Positions 44,328-51,806 of a stretch of 64,000 nt of DNA are shown piece by piece. Made by a program: the position numbers and the translations under genes. The DNA is from Herpetosiphon aurantiacus DSM 785 (GTDB lineage: Bacteria > Chloroflexota > Chloroflexia > Chloroflexales > Herpetosiphonaceae): positions 697,199 to 761,198 of the forward strand of contig CP000875.1 in assembly GCA_000018565.1 (NCBI GenBank), in the 5' to 3' direction. How positions within the stretch are numbered: the stretch's first letter is position 1; every line of letters starts with the position of its first letter. The notes beneath the pieces were generated by a model. That model saw only the letters and a program-made list of their open reading frames with translations. It searched no databases and had not been told where the DNA came from.

Positions 44328-44348
44328 TAGATATAGAGGATTATCGTT

Positions 44349-44708
44349 ATGGCTGATACGACACCATCACCATCGAGCATCAAAGTGGAGCACCAGATTC
44401 ACTTCACGCTTGATGGCTTTCCCTGCACCACCTCGGTAGCAGGTGCGACCGCCGATCAACTCAAGGTGGTGATTGATCGCCTGAAAGCGATCGGCGCACA
44501 ACCACCCACGACACACCCAGCTCACCCAACCCAACCAGTCGCCGCCGTTGCACCACCCAGCGTTCCCGCTCAACGCCTCTGCCCAACGCATGGAACACCC
44601 TTACAACTGCGCCAAGGCACGCGACGCGGTGGCAAGCCCTACAAATTTTGGAGCTGCAACCATACCGATGCGGATGGCAACTGGTGTGATCATACCGAGA
44701 AGCCATAA
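44349..44708 (+). CDS. Early prophage protein with a zinc-ribbon-like C-terminus
   Basis: A 119-aa protein. The N-terminal half (SIKVEHQIHFTLDGFPCTTSVAGATADQLKVVIDRLKAIG) is followed by a Pro/Thr/His linker (about residues 50-75), and a C-terminal metal-site-like segment (about 77-117) with C-P-T-H-G, F-W-S-C-N-H and W-C-D-H, resembling topoisomerase-type zinc fingers. It may bind DNA or RNA. AGAGGA precedes the ATG. Last clear gene of the early unit. It is an assignment of shape, not of function. Confidence 0.75.
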   Translation: MADTTPSPSSIKVEHQIHFTLDGFPCTTSVAGATADQLKVVIDRLKAIGAQPPTTHPAHPTQPVAAVAPPSVPAQRLCPTHGTPLQLRQGTRRGGKPYKFWSCNHTDADGNWCDHTEKP

Positions 44709-44717
44709 GGGAACTCC

Positions 44718-44804
44718 ATGTACCTTCATCCAAAAACCATCACTTCAGTACAGCTAGGTCTCAATGCGCAGTCCCTGAACTCTGGCAGCGATCATCTGTA
44801 CTAG
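44718..44804 (+). CDS. Possible 28-aa peptide
   Basis: ATG 44718 has AAGGGAA 5 bp upstream, 10 bp after the previous stop, and a 28-codon frame follows (MYLHPKTITSVQLGLNAQSL...). Nothing but the ribosome site and position supports it. Confidence 0.25.
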   Translation: MYLHPKTITSVQLGLNAQSLNSGSDHLY

Positions 44805-44829
44805 GGGTTACCGCCGAAACGCCAACGAG

Positions 44830-44853
44830 GGGCCATACGTTCTAGTATGGCCC
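44830..44853 (+). terminator. Hairpin at the end of the early unit
   Basis: 9-bp perfect stem GGGCCATAC / GTATGGCCC around GTTCTA. No T run, so possibly Rho-aided or processing only. Confidence 0.45.
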
Positions 44854-44973
44854 ATCGCATTCGCTTCAATGAGGCAGATAGGGTCTGTCGTTGTTCCATC
44901 AGGCATATGCACGCGCACGGCTAGTCATGCATTCAAGCTCAGCTGTGCACGCATTCCGCGCCGCAGCTCCACG

Positions 44974-45918
44974 CTAGTCGCTGCCGGACACCAAACACGC
45001 GGTTGCCCACCAGTAGTCGTACAGTGGGCGGACTTCGACCGCTGCGAAGCCAGCCGCACGTACCAACTCCGCCCACTCCACAATTGGCTGCTCATAGGTT
45101 GTGCGAGCCGCCGTCTGGTCGAAGTATCCCATAAGGACTGGCATCAGAAAGCCTTGGGCAACCAGTCCGCCGTCGTCGGCATACTCGGCCAGTCCACGCT
45201 GGTAGCGGCCTAGGATATCGCGGACTCGCGCCGGGTCGTACATACTGGCAAACTCCGGCACGTCGAACTCGACGATTAGCAGGCGTTGGCCCAGGTCCCG
45301 CAACCGGCGCAGCAGCTCCGGTCGCTCCTCTGGCGGGATTGAGTGCAAGCTGTAGGTGGCTTGGATGATCGTCCAGCTGCTACTCTCCTGACGCGCAAAC
45401 TCCTGCGCGGTGACGGCGAAGGCCTCGATGGGCCGTCCGCTGGCCCCTAAGCGCTCGCGTAGTTCAGCCAGCAGCGCCGCTGACGGCTCGACTACTCCCA
45501 AGCGGTCGATGTTTGGGGTCAGGGCTGGGATCAGGGCGTGGCCGTTGCCAGCACCGATATCCAGCACATCCAGCCGCTCGTACTCGCCATAGGCCGCGTG
45601 CAGGGCCGCGCTCGTCGCTGCATAGAGCGGGATGTTGCCGCCGCCGCCGATGAAGGCCGCGAAAGCTTCGCCGCTGACGTAAACATTGTGCTTGCCTTGG
45701 CTGGCCACCCGACCCAGATAGGCTGCCGCCTCGGTAAATACCCGCTCGTCTGGCGCACCCGCTGCCGCCCGGCTGGCGAAATCGGCGGCACGGGCTACGT
45801 CCTGATGGCCAAACGCCAGCAGCGCGGCGTAGAACAGATCGAGCGGATCAGTGCCAACTGGCTGATCGGCGCGGTAGCCATGCTCGCGGTATGCTTCCCA
45901 AAGCTGCTCAAGACTCAC
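44974..45918 (-). CDS. Class I SAM-dependent methyltransferase, GC-rich cargo gene
   Basis: A 314-aa protein. The N-terminal helical part (about residues 1-115) precedes a Rossmann methyltransferase core with motif I LDVLDIGAGNGHALIPAL (about 118-135), VVEPSAALLAELRERLG, and IIQATYSLHSIPPEERPELLRRLRDLG. It resembles methyltransferase type-11/12 enzymes of small molecules rather than DNA methylases (no DPPY/NPPY). The best start is GTG 45918, with GGAGG 8 bp upstream. By eye about 63% G+C, well above both host and prophage, and reads against the early operon: a recently gained cargo gene. Substrate unknown. Confidence 0.85.
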   Translation of the reverse strand: MSLEQLWEAYREHGYRADQPVGTDPLDLFYAALLAFGHQDVARAADFASRAAAGAPDERVFTEAAAYLGRVASQGKHNVYVSGEAFAAFIGGGGNIPLYAATSAALHAAYGEYERLDVLDIGAGNGHALIPALTPNIDRLGVVEPSAALLAELRERLGASGRPIEAFAVTAQEFARQESSSWTIIQATYSLHSIPPEERPELLRRLRDLGQRLLIVEFDVPEFASMYDPARVRDILGRYQRGLAEYADDGGLVAQGFLMPVLMGYFDQTAARTTYEQPIVEWAELVRAAGFAAVEVRPLYDYWWATACLVSGSD

Positions 45919-46394
45919 TATTGCGTCCTCCAAAACACACGATACACTGTTTGCTGCCCAAGCCACTGATCAGCCGCCGTCAACTCGGAAAAATGCGGTG
46001 TCGGTGGCATCGCGGGCGTTGATGTTGGGGGGATAGTTGCCCATCGATACCCTCAACGAGATATGGATGCGACCACCAGTATGGAGTGTGGGTGATTTCC
46101 TGTCAACGCGTGTGCATATGCCTGGTGAAATAGCGAGTGTCCTCAGCACCGATGGTCGCTGCCATAGTTCGGTAGTCCGCGCGTTCAAGCCCAACCGTAT
46201 GGAAGGAATAGTGTTTGGATGAAGTTACTTTTAAGTTCTCTACGCTGATCGCGAAACTGATAGTATGGTTATCGCGATTGATTGATCGATGATGGATGAC
46301 CAGCCAGCAGTTCAAATCAGGCTGTTGGCGGATGTTTTTTTAGCGCGAAACGGTTATGATAATGCACATTATACAAACCGCTGGAGAGTCGAGC
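45919..46394. other. Integrase upstream gap
   Basis: No gene supported; frames here lack ribosome sites. It holds a TCGCGA pair (about 46239 and 46273) and the inverted repeat ATAATG-CA-CATTAT (46359-46372) just before the integrase, a possible operator. Confidence 0.45.
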
Positions 46395-47381
46395 ATGCAC
46401 GATGATTTTTCACTCGCATTAACCACCCTTGCCGCAACTACCCCAACCGCAATCCAATCAACGACTAATCCCTTCATTGCCTATATCGCCAGTCTGCAAA
46501 GTACCAATAGTCAACGCACGATGGAGAAGCAGCTGCATCGTTTGGCAACAATGATGGGCTTTGCCGATGCGCATGCAGTTCCGTGGTCGCAGCTGCGGGT
46601 TGAACATACCCAAGCCTTGTGGGCCAAGCTCGCCAGCAGTAAATCAGCAGCCACTGCCAACCTGATACTCTCGGCCTTGCGCGGGGTGCTGAAGATGGCG
46701 TGGCGCATGGGCTTAATGACTGGGGAAGATTACACACGAGCGGTTGATCTCAAAACGGTCAAAGGGAACGCACCTGATGCCGCAGCGGGCCGATCGCTCA
46801 CCGCTGCCGAACTCCGCGCCTTATTTGCCGCGTGTGCCGCTGATTCATCACCCATTGGGCGGCGTGATGCAGCGATTCTAGCATTGGCCTATGCTGGTGG
46901 TGGTTTGCGTCGGGCCGAGATCGTCAATCTCGATCTGTCAGACTTCAATCCTGAAACGGCGATGCTGACGATTCGCGGGAAGGGCAATAAAGTGCGGACG
47001 GCGTATGTGCGTGGTGGCGCTCGTGAGGCGCTCGACGAGTGGTTGGCGGTGCGTGGCGACGAAGCTGGGCCACTGTTTTGGCGGTTACAAGCTGGCGGTG
47101 TGGCAGGCCAAATGTACGAGCGTCTCAGTGATCAGGCGATTTATATTTTATGTCAGCGGCGTGGCAAAGAGGCCAATGTACGGCATTTCAGCCCGCACGA
47201 TATTCGACGAACCTTTATCAGTGATCAACTGGATGCGGGAACCGATGTCTTGACCGTGGCTCGGCTGGCTGGCCATAGCAATGCCAACACCACCAGCCGC
47301 TACGATCGTCGGGGTGAACGGGCCAAACAAGCAGCAGCTGATGCTCTGCATGTGCCGTTTATTTCGCAACAGGAGTTGTAA
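46395..47381 (+). CDS. Tyrosine recombinase / integrase
   Basis: Site-specific recombinase, 328 aa. An N-terminal SAM-like core-binding domain (about residues 20-110, FIAYIASLQSTNSQRTMEKQLHRL) precedes a catalytic domain (about 135-320) with Arg172 in GGGLRRAEIVNLDLSDF, H268-D-I-R271 in SPHDIRRTF, a later His (GHSNANTTSRYD) and the nucleophile Tyr about 303. ATG 46395 has GGAG 8 bp upstream. It should catalyse integration and excision of this element. No excisionase is recognised. The last 33 coding bases are repeated at 49134-49166. Confidence 0.95.
   Translation: MHDDFSLALTTLAATTPTAIQSTTNPFIAYIASLQSTNSQRTMEKQLHRLATMMGFADAHAVPWSQLRVEHTQALWAKLASSKSAATANLILSALRGVLKMAWRMGLMTGEDYTRAVDLKTVKGNAPDAAAGRSLTAAELRALFAACAADSSPIGRRDAAILALAYAGGGLRRAEIVNLDLSDFNPETAMLTIRGKGNKVRTAYVRGGAREALDEWLAVRGDEAGPLFWRLQAGGVAGQMYERLSDQAIYILCQRRGKEANVRHFSPHDIRRTFISDQLDAGTDVLTVARLAGHSNANTTSRYDRRGERAKQAAADALHVPFISQQEL
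47347..47379 (+). repeat. 33-bp direct repeat, copy 1 (integrase 3' end)
   Basis: Matches 49134-49166 at 31 of 33 positions, both starting TGCATGTGCCGTTT. It marks the left edge of the segment holding the secreted repeat protein gene. Confidence 0.8.
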
Positions 47382-47498
47382 CATTGCTTCGATCATGGCG
47401 TATCACTTGACGAATATTCAAGAGTCATTACACTAGAGATCTATCATCACTGAGAGATGCTATCTCACGTTTATCACACACTTTTGAGGGAGGTAACT

Positions 47499-49064
47499 AT
47501 GGTATCGTACCATCGTGTCCGTATGCTCTTCGCATTGATCCTGCTTTTCAGTTTATGCAGCACCGCTCCTGCGTCTTCTAGCCAAGCAACATCCCAAGCA
47601 CTTTCCCATGCCGTTATTGATGCTAGCGGGGTTCTTGATAACTGGCAATCACTTGCCATAGGGTCAGATGGATTAGGCTTAATTGCGTATTGGGATGAAA
47701 CAGCTAAAGTACTCAAGGTTGCCCATTGTAATGATGTCGCTTGCCGCACCGCAACTATTACTCCTCTTGTTACAACGACTACCGAGTTCGGGAGTATTGA
47801 ACTTACCATTGGAAGGGATGGTTTAGGGAAAATTATCTATAACGTGGGCGGGCAAATATTCTTAGCCTTTTGCCAAAATATTAGTTGTACGAGTATTCAG
47901 ACTAAACCTATTCACAGTGGTGGAAATAGCCAGCTTCTTATAGGAAGTGATAGTAACCCAATCATTTTTAGTACGACTGGTTCTAGTCCTGACAATTATC
48001 AGATCAAGGTATCACATTGTGATGATCCACAATGTCAAGCTATCACTACAACAAAACTCACCGATACCTTAAAAACATCTTCTCCTTTAGTTGCTGCTAT
48101 CGGTAGTGATGGATTTCCACTTATTTTATACTATGATAATGATCTGCTTCAACACATGCTTATTCACTGTTCCGATGTCGCTTGCCAACAAACAACGACT
48201 TCAGCGCTTCCTATAGCTACCTATCAAGCAAACACCGATAGTGATATGACCATAGGTAGTGATGGATTTCCAATCATTACCTATAAAACTATTCAATTTG
48301 ATCAATTAGGTATCATTCACTGTGAAAATATTCTTTGTACCACCTATACAAATGTGTATCATGATGATTTTTGGCTGGGTACCCATCCATCAGTTATTAT
48401 CAATAGTGATGGATTACCGCTCGTGAGTTACTCTGTTGATCGTAATCAACGCAGGGATCTTTATATTTCCCGTTGTCTTGACCTTGCCTGTAACGATATA
48501 ACGACCCATATTTTAGATAAAACAACGTGGATAGGGACGCAAGATATGGCGCTCGGAAATGATGGCTTGGTGTTGATCGCCTATCATGATCTCTCTCGAG
48601 CACAATTACGCGTTATCCACTGTAAAGATATTGCCTGTAGTGAAGATGGGGTTAATCTTTTTGCTCAGTATGCACCGATGCTGATGCAAACACCAACATC
48701 GATGGTTGTTCCGATCAATGCAACAGCTATTCCTGATCAAGCAGTCACCACCCTTGGCCAAGTCTTCTTTACGACGTCGATTTCAATTCCTCAGCCCATT
48801 CCTAGCGGTGGGAGATATGTTCTTGCGGGGAATGCACAAGGTACAGCACCAAGCATTGTGGATGATAAAGTGGTTCTCAAAGCAGGAAACCAAACGATTT
48901 TTGAATTTGAGTATGGTGGTACGGGAACTCCTAATCCTACTTTAGTTGAGGTTCCGAATGCCATTATTGAATCACATATTGGACAAACCATTACTATAGA
49001 ATTCCGTGATGTGTATGGTGGACGAATCCAAGCTTCAACGATGTATCTGGTTTGGATTCCCTAG
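47499..49064 (+). CDS. Secreted beta-propeller-like repeat protein
   Basis: A 521-aa exported protein with a signal peptide (about residues 1-30; basic MVSYHRVRM, hydrophobic LFALILLFSLCS, APASS cleavage region). Then at least six repeats of about 50 residues follow, each with G(S/N)DG-hydrophobic-P/G-I-Y ... HC-D-C ... T (IGSDGLGLIAYWDE, IGSDGFPLILYYDN, IGSDGFPIITYKT, INSDGLPLVSYSVD, LGNDGLVLIAYHD), each with a paired HCxDxxC that may form an in-blade disulfide. The C-terminal 110 residues are a separate beta domain. GGGAGG precedes ATG 47499. It is bracketed by direct repeats: likely cargo rather than virion protein. Confidence 0.82.
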   Translation: MVSYHRVRMLFALILLFSLCSTAPASSSQATSQALSHAVIDASGVLDNWQSLAIGSDGLGLIAYWDETAKVLKVAHCNDVACRTATITPLVTTTTEFGSIELTIGRDGLGKIIYNVGGQIFLAFCQNISCTSIQTKPIHSGGNSQLLIGSDSNPIIFSTTGSSPDNYQIKVSHCDDPQCQAITTTKLTDTLKTSSPLVAAIGSDGFPLILYYDNDLLQHMLIHCSDVACQQTTTSALPIATYQANTDSDMTIGSDGFPIITYKTIQFDQLGIIHCENILCTTYTNVYHDDFWLGTHPSVIINSDGLPLVSYSVDRNQRRDLYISRCLDLACNDITTHILDKTTWIGTQDMALGNDGLVLIAYHDLSRAQLRVIHCKDIACSEDGVNLFAQYAPMLMQTPTSMVVPINATAIPDQAVTTLGQVFFTTSISIPQPIPSGGRYVLAGNAQGTAPSIVDDKVVLKAGNQTIFEFEYGGTGTPNPTLVEVPNAIIESHIGQTITIEFRDVYGGRIQASTMYLVWIP

Positions 49065-49085
49065 CTAAATACTATCGTTATCACA

Positions 49086-49134
49086 TAACTAATGACCCCA
49101 TACTTTTTTAGGTATGGGGTCATTAGTTATTTTT
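49086..49134 (+). terminator. Intrinsic terminator of the secreted repeat protein gene
   Basis: Perfect 18-bp stem (TAACTAATGACCCCATAC and complement, 49086-49103 and 49112-49129) with an 8-nt loop, followed by TTTTT. Confidence 0.9.
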
Positions 49135-49166
49135 GCATGTGCCGTTTGTTTCGCAACAGGATTTGT
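49134..49166 (+). repeat. 33-bp direct repeat, copy 2 (integrase-end remnant)
   Basis: 31 of 33 positions equal the integrase 3' end at 47347-47379. It begins immediately at the end of the terminator T run. Sequence after it is unrelated to that downstream of the integrase. Confidence 0.8.
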
Positions 49167-49324
49167 CATATCTCCTTGAAGTTAGATAGAGCGATCGCAA
49201 CGCAAACAACACTTTACTGGATTGCCATGGGGCGTTATTTGCTTGTTGAGAAATCGTTTTATTGGTGTATATTTTTCTACTTGTATCTAGCTTGTTCATC
49301 ATTCTATGATAAGAGCCAATCTAA

Positions 49325-49456
49325 CAGTTGGGCAACTGGAGTCCTAATCCTCAGAACGAACAAGTAATGGCCCGTAGCTCGAAGAAACTCGCTGGCCGTA
49401 TGCTTGATGGTCGAACTTGGGATGAGGTTCCTGATTTGCATCTCATTCATCAATAG
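49325..49456 (+). pseudogene. Remnant C-terminus of a Gp37/Gp68-type phage protein
   Basis: The frame after a stop reads QLGNWSPNPQNEQVMARSSKK, then LAGRMLDGRTWDEVPDLH, and stops at 49456. The KKxAGRxLDGRTWDExP ending is typical of the phage Gp37/Gp68 (DUF5131) family. Only the last 43 codons remain, preceded by a stop, so this is a fragment. A 29-bp hairpin overlaps the stop. Confidence 0.6.
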
Positions 49457-49513
49457 CTATGATCAAAAAGAACCAGAAGCATCACTTCTGGTTCTTTTTG
49501 ATCATAGCTATTG
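49451..49513. terminator. 29-bp perfect inverted repeat, two-way terminator
   Basis: Arms 49451-49479 and 49485-49513 are exact complements around CATCA, with an AAAAAG block in one arm and CTTTTT in the other. It separates the phage gene remnant from the convergent Calx-beta protein gene. Confidence 0.85.
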
Positions 49514-49525
49514 CCGTTGAATAGT

Positions 49526-50758
49526 CTAATATGGACGATTCAAAATACTTATGCGGGTATATCGATTTTGTTCATTGATGCTTGCATTGGAAGGACTATA
49601 GAGATTTAGGGCAAAAAACTCTGTCCCTTCAGTCACATCCCCTGTTGTTATCGGAATAGAAACCACCTTTTCCGTTTGTCCAGCCGAGAAAATAACACTC
49701 CCTTGGGTATTGATATAGTCGTCGATGCTATCGCATTGATTGATATTACAGCCTACGGCTGATAACGAGGTGGTTTTATATGCGACCGATACATCATACG
49801 ATACGGCTGTTGATAGCTTAATTTTGACTTGTAAGGTATTTCCTTCGCGAACCGTATAGGTATTTTGTTCAATCGAGAGTGCTGTTTCTGTATCTAATGC
49901 AGGATTGAACGTGAGTGCATCAAGATTCGTGGTATTGAGAATTTGGTTATTCGAATTTGGAATCGTCATCACATGAATCGTATGGAATTTCTTGCCATTG
50001 GCATCGATATCAAAATTAATCCATTTCTGGTGTACTTGATTCTGACTTTCCTGATCAATAATGCCAATCTCTTCACCATCAACGGTAATAACAACTTTAT
50101 CGTAGTTTGGTGATTGGGTGTAGTAATAGGTGAATGATTGAGCAGGTGTAATTACCCACCATCCTCGACCAGAACTCATTTCTAGTAAGGTATTTTGGAT
50201 TGCCCCTGTTGCTCCATTGATTCCTGATAATGCACCTTGATACATCAGAATGGTTGTTGTGTTATCGAGCCACGATGGTGTAACGATATTTGTGGGCAAG
50301 ATATCAACAATAAAAGCATCGATATTGAAATATCCGCTCGCTCCATTTGCTAATTTAATATCGATTGTATGATTACCGGCTGAGAGTGTCCATGATTGGC
50401 TAACTTGCGACTTACTATAGAGCGAGTTTTGATTAATAATCTCAACCAACTTATTGTCGATAAAAACTTCAGCCTTGCCAAAAGCTGGCCCAGTTTCATA
50501 CATATACGTTATTGTGTTGCCATTGAATGCAAATTGAACACTACTTCCAACAGTGCCTTTGTGATAGCCACCCAGATAGGGATAGGTTCCTGTATTTAGT
50601 ACATTTTCCCATGTACCTTGGTAGGTAAGTGACAGTGAATTATCGTTATACGAGGTGCCTGTGTAATACGGGGGATCAACAGCAACAGCTGCGCTCATTT
50701 TTTGGGGCAATAAGATAACGATGGCGAACAGAATGATCGCATAGCGAATAGATCGCAT
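49526..50758 (-). CDS. Secreted Calx-beta domain protein
   Basis: A 410-aa exported protein. Signal peptide (about residues 1-25, SIRYAIILFAIVILLPQKMSAA). Two consecutive beta-sandwich modules of about 130 residues each resemble lectin or carbohydrate-binding folds (GTVGSSVQFAFNGNTITYMYETGPAFGKAEVFIDNKLVEI, and a similar TYYYTQSPNYDKVVITVDGEEIGII). A C-terminal Calx-beta domain (about 305-408; YTVREGNTLQVKIKLS, FSAGQTEKVVSIPITTGDVTEGTEFFALNL) typically binds calcium and mediates surface contacts. AGGAGG precedes ATG 50758. Cargo of the prophage, oriented against the late operon, so expressed independently. Confidence 0.85.
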   Translation of the reverse strand: MRSIRYAIILFAIVILLPQKMSAAVAVDPPYYTGTSYNDNSLSLTYQGTWENVLNTGTYPYLGGYHKGTVGSSVQFAFNGNTITYMYETGPAFGKAEVFIDNKLVEIINQNSLYSKSQVSQSWTLSAGNHTIDIKLANGASGYFNIDAFIVDILPTNIVTPSWLDNTTTILMYQGALSGINGATGAIQNTLLEMSSGRGWWVITPAQSFTYYYTQSPNYDKVVITVDGEEIGIIDQESQNQVHQKWINFDIDANGKKFHTIHVMTIPNSNNQILNTTNLDALTFNPALDTETALSIEQNTYTVREGNTLQVKIKLSTAVSYDVSVAYKTTSLSAVGCNINQCDSIDDYINTQGSVIFSAGQTEKVVSIPITTGDVTEGTEFFALNLYSPSNASINEQNRYTRISILNRPY

Positions 50759-50839
50759 GGGTAGAACCCTCCTACTAACTAAAGTCTCAACACCCACAGT
50801 ATACGATACTCTATGAAATTTGTTGCAGCAAACCATTGC

Positions 50840-50869
50840 TTGACAAGCGCACATGGGTGCTGGTATAGT
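50840..50869 (+). promoter_or_regulatory. Late promoter
   Basis: Consensus TTGACA (50840-50845), 18-bp spacer, TATAGT (50864-50869). The transcript starts near 50876 and meets an intrinsic terminator about 20 bp later (50894). Confidence 0.75.
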
Positions 50870-50893
50870 ATTCGTACCGTAAGGACGGATGAC

Positions 50894-50929
50894 CGCCTAC
50901 GATGTGTCGCACACATCGGGGCGTTTTTT
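50894..50929 (+). terminator. Terminator in the late leader (tR'-like)
   Basis: CGCC-TA-CGATGTGT pairs with ACACATCG-G-GGCG around CGC, followed by TTTTTT. It lies between the late promoter and the first late gene's GAGGAGG, with no room for another promoter. Unless read through, only a transcript of about 50 nt is made. Confidence 0.8.
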
Positions 50930-50951
50930 ATTTCCCCACCGAGGAGGGGAT

Positions 50952-51326
50952 ATGCTTCCAGAGACGCTACGCACCATCTATGGCGATCCGGATGCGGATG
51001 CAACGGAATTTGGCACCAAGTACTTTGTGTGGGGAACCCCGCCCGATCCGAACGCAGCATTACCCAGCACATCTACGCAGCGACGGCTGTTCGGCGCACG
51101 CTTTACCTATCGGATTCGCCCTGGCGAAAGCAATCACGAATTTGAAGCCCGCGTTGATGCGCTGGCCCTGAAATTCCTGAGCGGCAGCGGCACGCTGTAT
51201 ATTGAAGGCGAAATGACCTTTAGTCGCCATCGCTATACCGAAGCCGCCCTGACCCTGTATCATGCGCCCATTGTGGCTCCCATCGATGTGCCCAAAGTCC
51301 TTCGTCGTCCATCCGCTGCGGCCTAG
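50952..51326 (+). CDS. First late-operon protein, unknown
   Basis: A 124-aa protein. It starts LPETLRTIYGDPDADATEFGTKYFVWG and has a beta-rich middle (FGARFTYRIRPGESNHEFEARVDALALKFLSGSGTLYIEGEMTFSRHRYTEAALTLYHAP is broken by several turns). The total is soluble and without motif. ATG 50952 has GAGGAGGGG directly upstream; the frame to 50889 runs through the terminator and is rejected. It stands between two terminators, so its mRNA depends on read-through of the first. Possibly a minor structural or regulatory protein; I cannot name a family. Confidence 0.75.
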   Translation: MLPETLRTIYGDPDADATEFGTKYFVWGTPPDPNAALPSTSTQRRLFGARFTYRIRPGESNHEFEARVDALALKFLSGSGTLYIEGEMTFSRHRYTEAALTLYHAPIVAPIDVPKVLRRPSAAA

Positions 51327-51378
51327 AGCGCCACCGGAGCAACAATCGAATCATTCGGATAGTCAGTAGTTACGAGAC

Positions 51379-51421
51379 GCGGCTATCAACCCTCAGCTGA
51401 GGGTTGGTGGCCGCTTTTTTT
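51379..51421 (+). terminator. Second terminator in the late operon head
   Basis: Two-tier stem: GCGGC/GCCGC outside and AACCCTC-AGCT-GAGGGTT inside, followed by seven T. It lies between the first and second late genes, 9 bp before the next ribosome site. Confidence 0.82.
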
Positions 51422-51443
51422 ATGCCCGTTGGAGGAACCACCT

Positions 51444-51806
51444 ATGACCGAAGGAGACTTGCTCAAAGTGTATGGCCCCAGCCTCTTTCTGGTGGGGTGG
51501 TTCCTCTACCGCGAAGTCTGGCCACTGCTCAAAGAACGCCTGCGTCCTGACCTTGTGGCTCAACGCCGCAAGGCTGAAAGCCAAGCCGAAGCCAAGGTCT
51601 TGACCGCCTTTATCGACAATACCGTTGCCATGACGGGGCTGAAGCACACACTGGAGGTGGTGTCGGACGAAATGGGCCGTCTGCGCGAAGGGCAAGAAGT
51701 CCATACTCAGTTGTTGGCCGAGATGTTTGGCTTTTTCCGGCAGCCGCGCCCTAGTCCCAATCCCAGCACGCGGCCACGCCCCAGCAAAAAAGGAGAGACC
51801 GTATGA
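51444..51806 (+). CDS. Small membrane protein of the lysis cassette
   Basis: A 120-aa protein with one N-terminal hydrophobic helix (about residues 10-27, YGPSLFLVGWFLYREVWPLL). A charged helical region follows (about 30-95; RRKAESQAEAKVLTAFIDNTVAM, then HTLEVVSDEMGRLREGQEV), with a Pro/Arg-rich tail. Size, topology and position just before the LLH holin suggest a second holin, an antiholin or an i-spanin-like protein. GGAGG precedes ATG 51444, and the ATGA overlap couples it to the holin gene. Function not proven by any motif. Confidence 0.7.
   Translation: MTEGDLLKVYGPSLFLVGWFLYREVWPLLKERLRPDLVAQRRKAESQAEAKVLTAFIDNTVAMTGLKHTLEVVSDEMGRLREGQEVHTQLLAEMFGFFRQPRPSPNPSTRPRPSKKGETV

Noticed and set aside
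44000-44356. 118-codon frame overlapping the 105-aa early gene
   Set aside because: Arg/Cys/His-rich, low-quality protein in another phase, without a ribosome site; it overlaps both real genes.
41112-44812. GGGGTAAC / GGGGTTACC words at 41112, 41248 and 44805 as att or repeat sites
   Set aside because: Only 8-9 bp long and with no shared flanks; chance cannot be excluded.
45970-46222. Frames of 61-74 codons upstream of the integrase on both strands
   Set aside because: Overlapping frames on opposite strands with no start signals or protein character.
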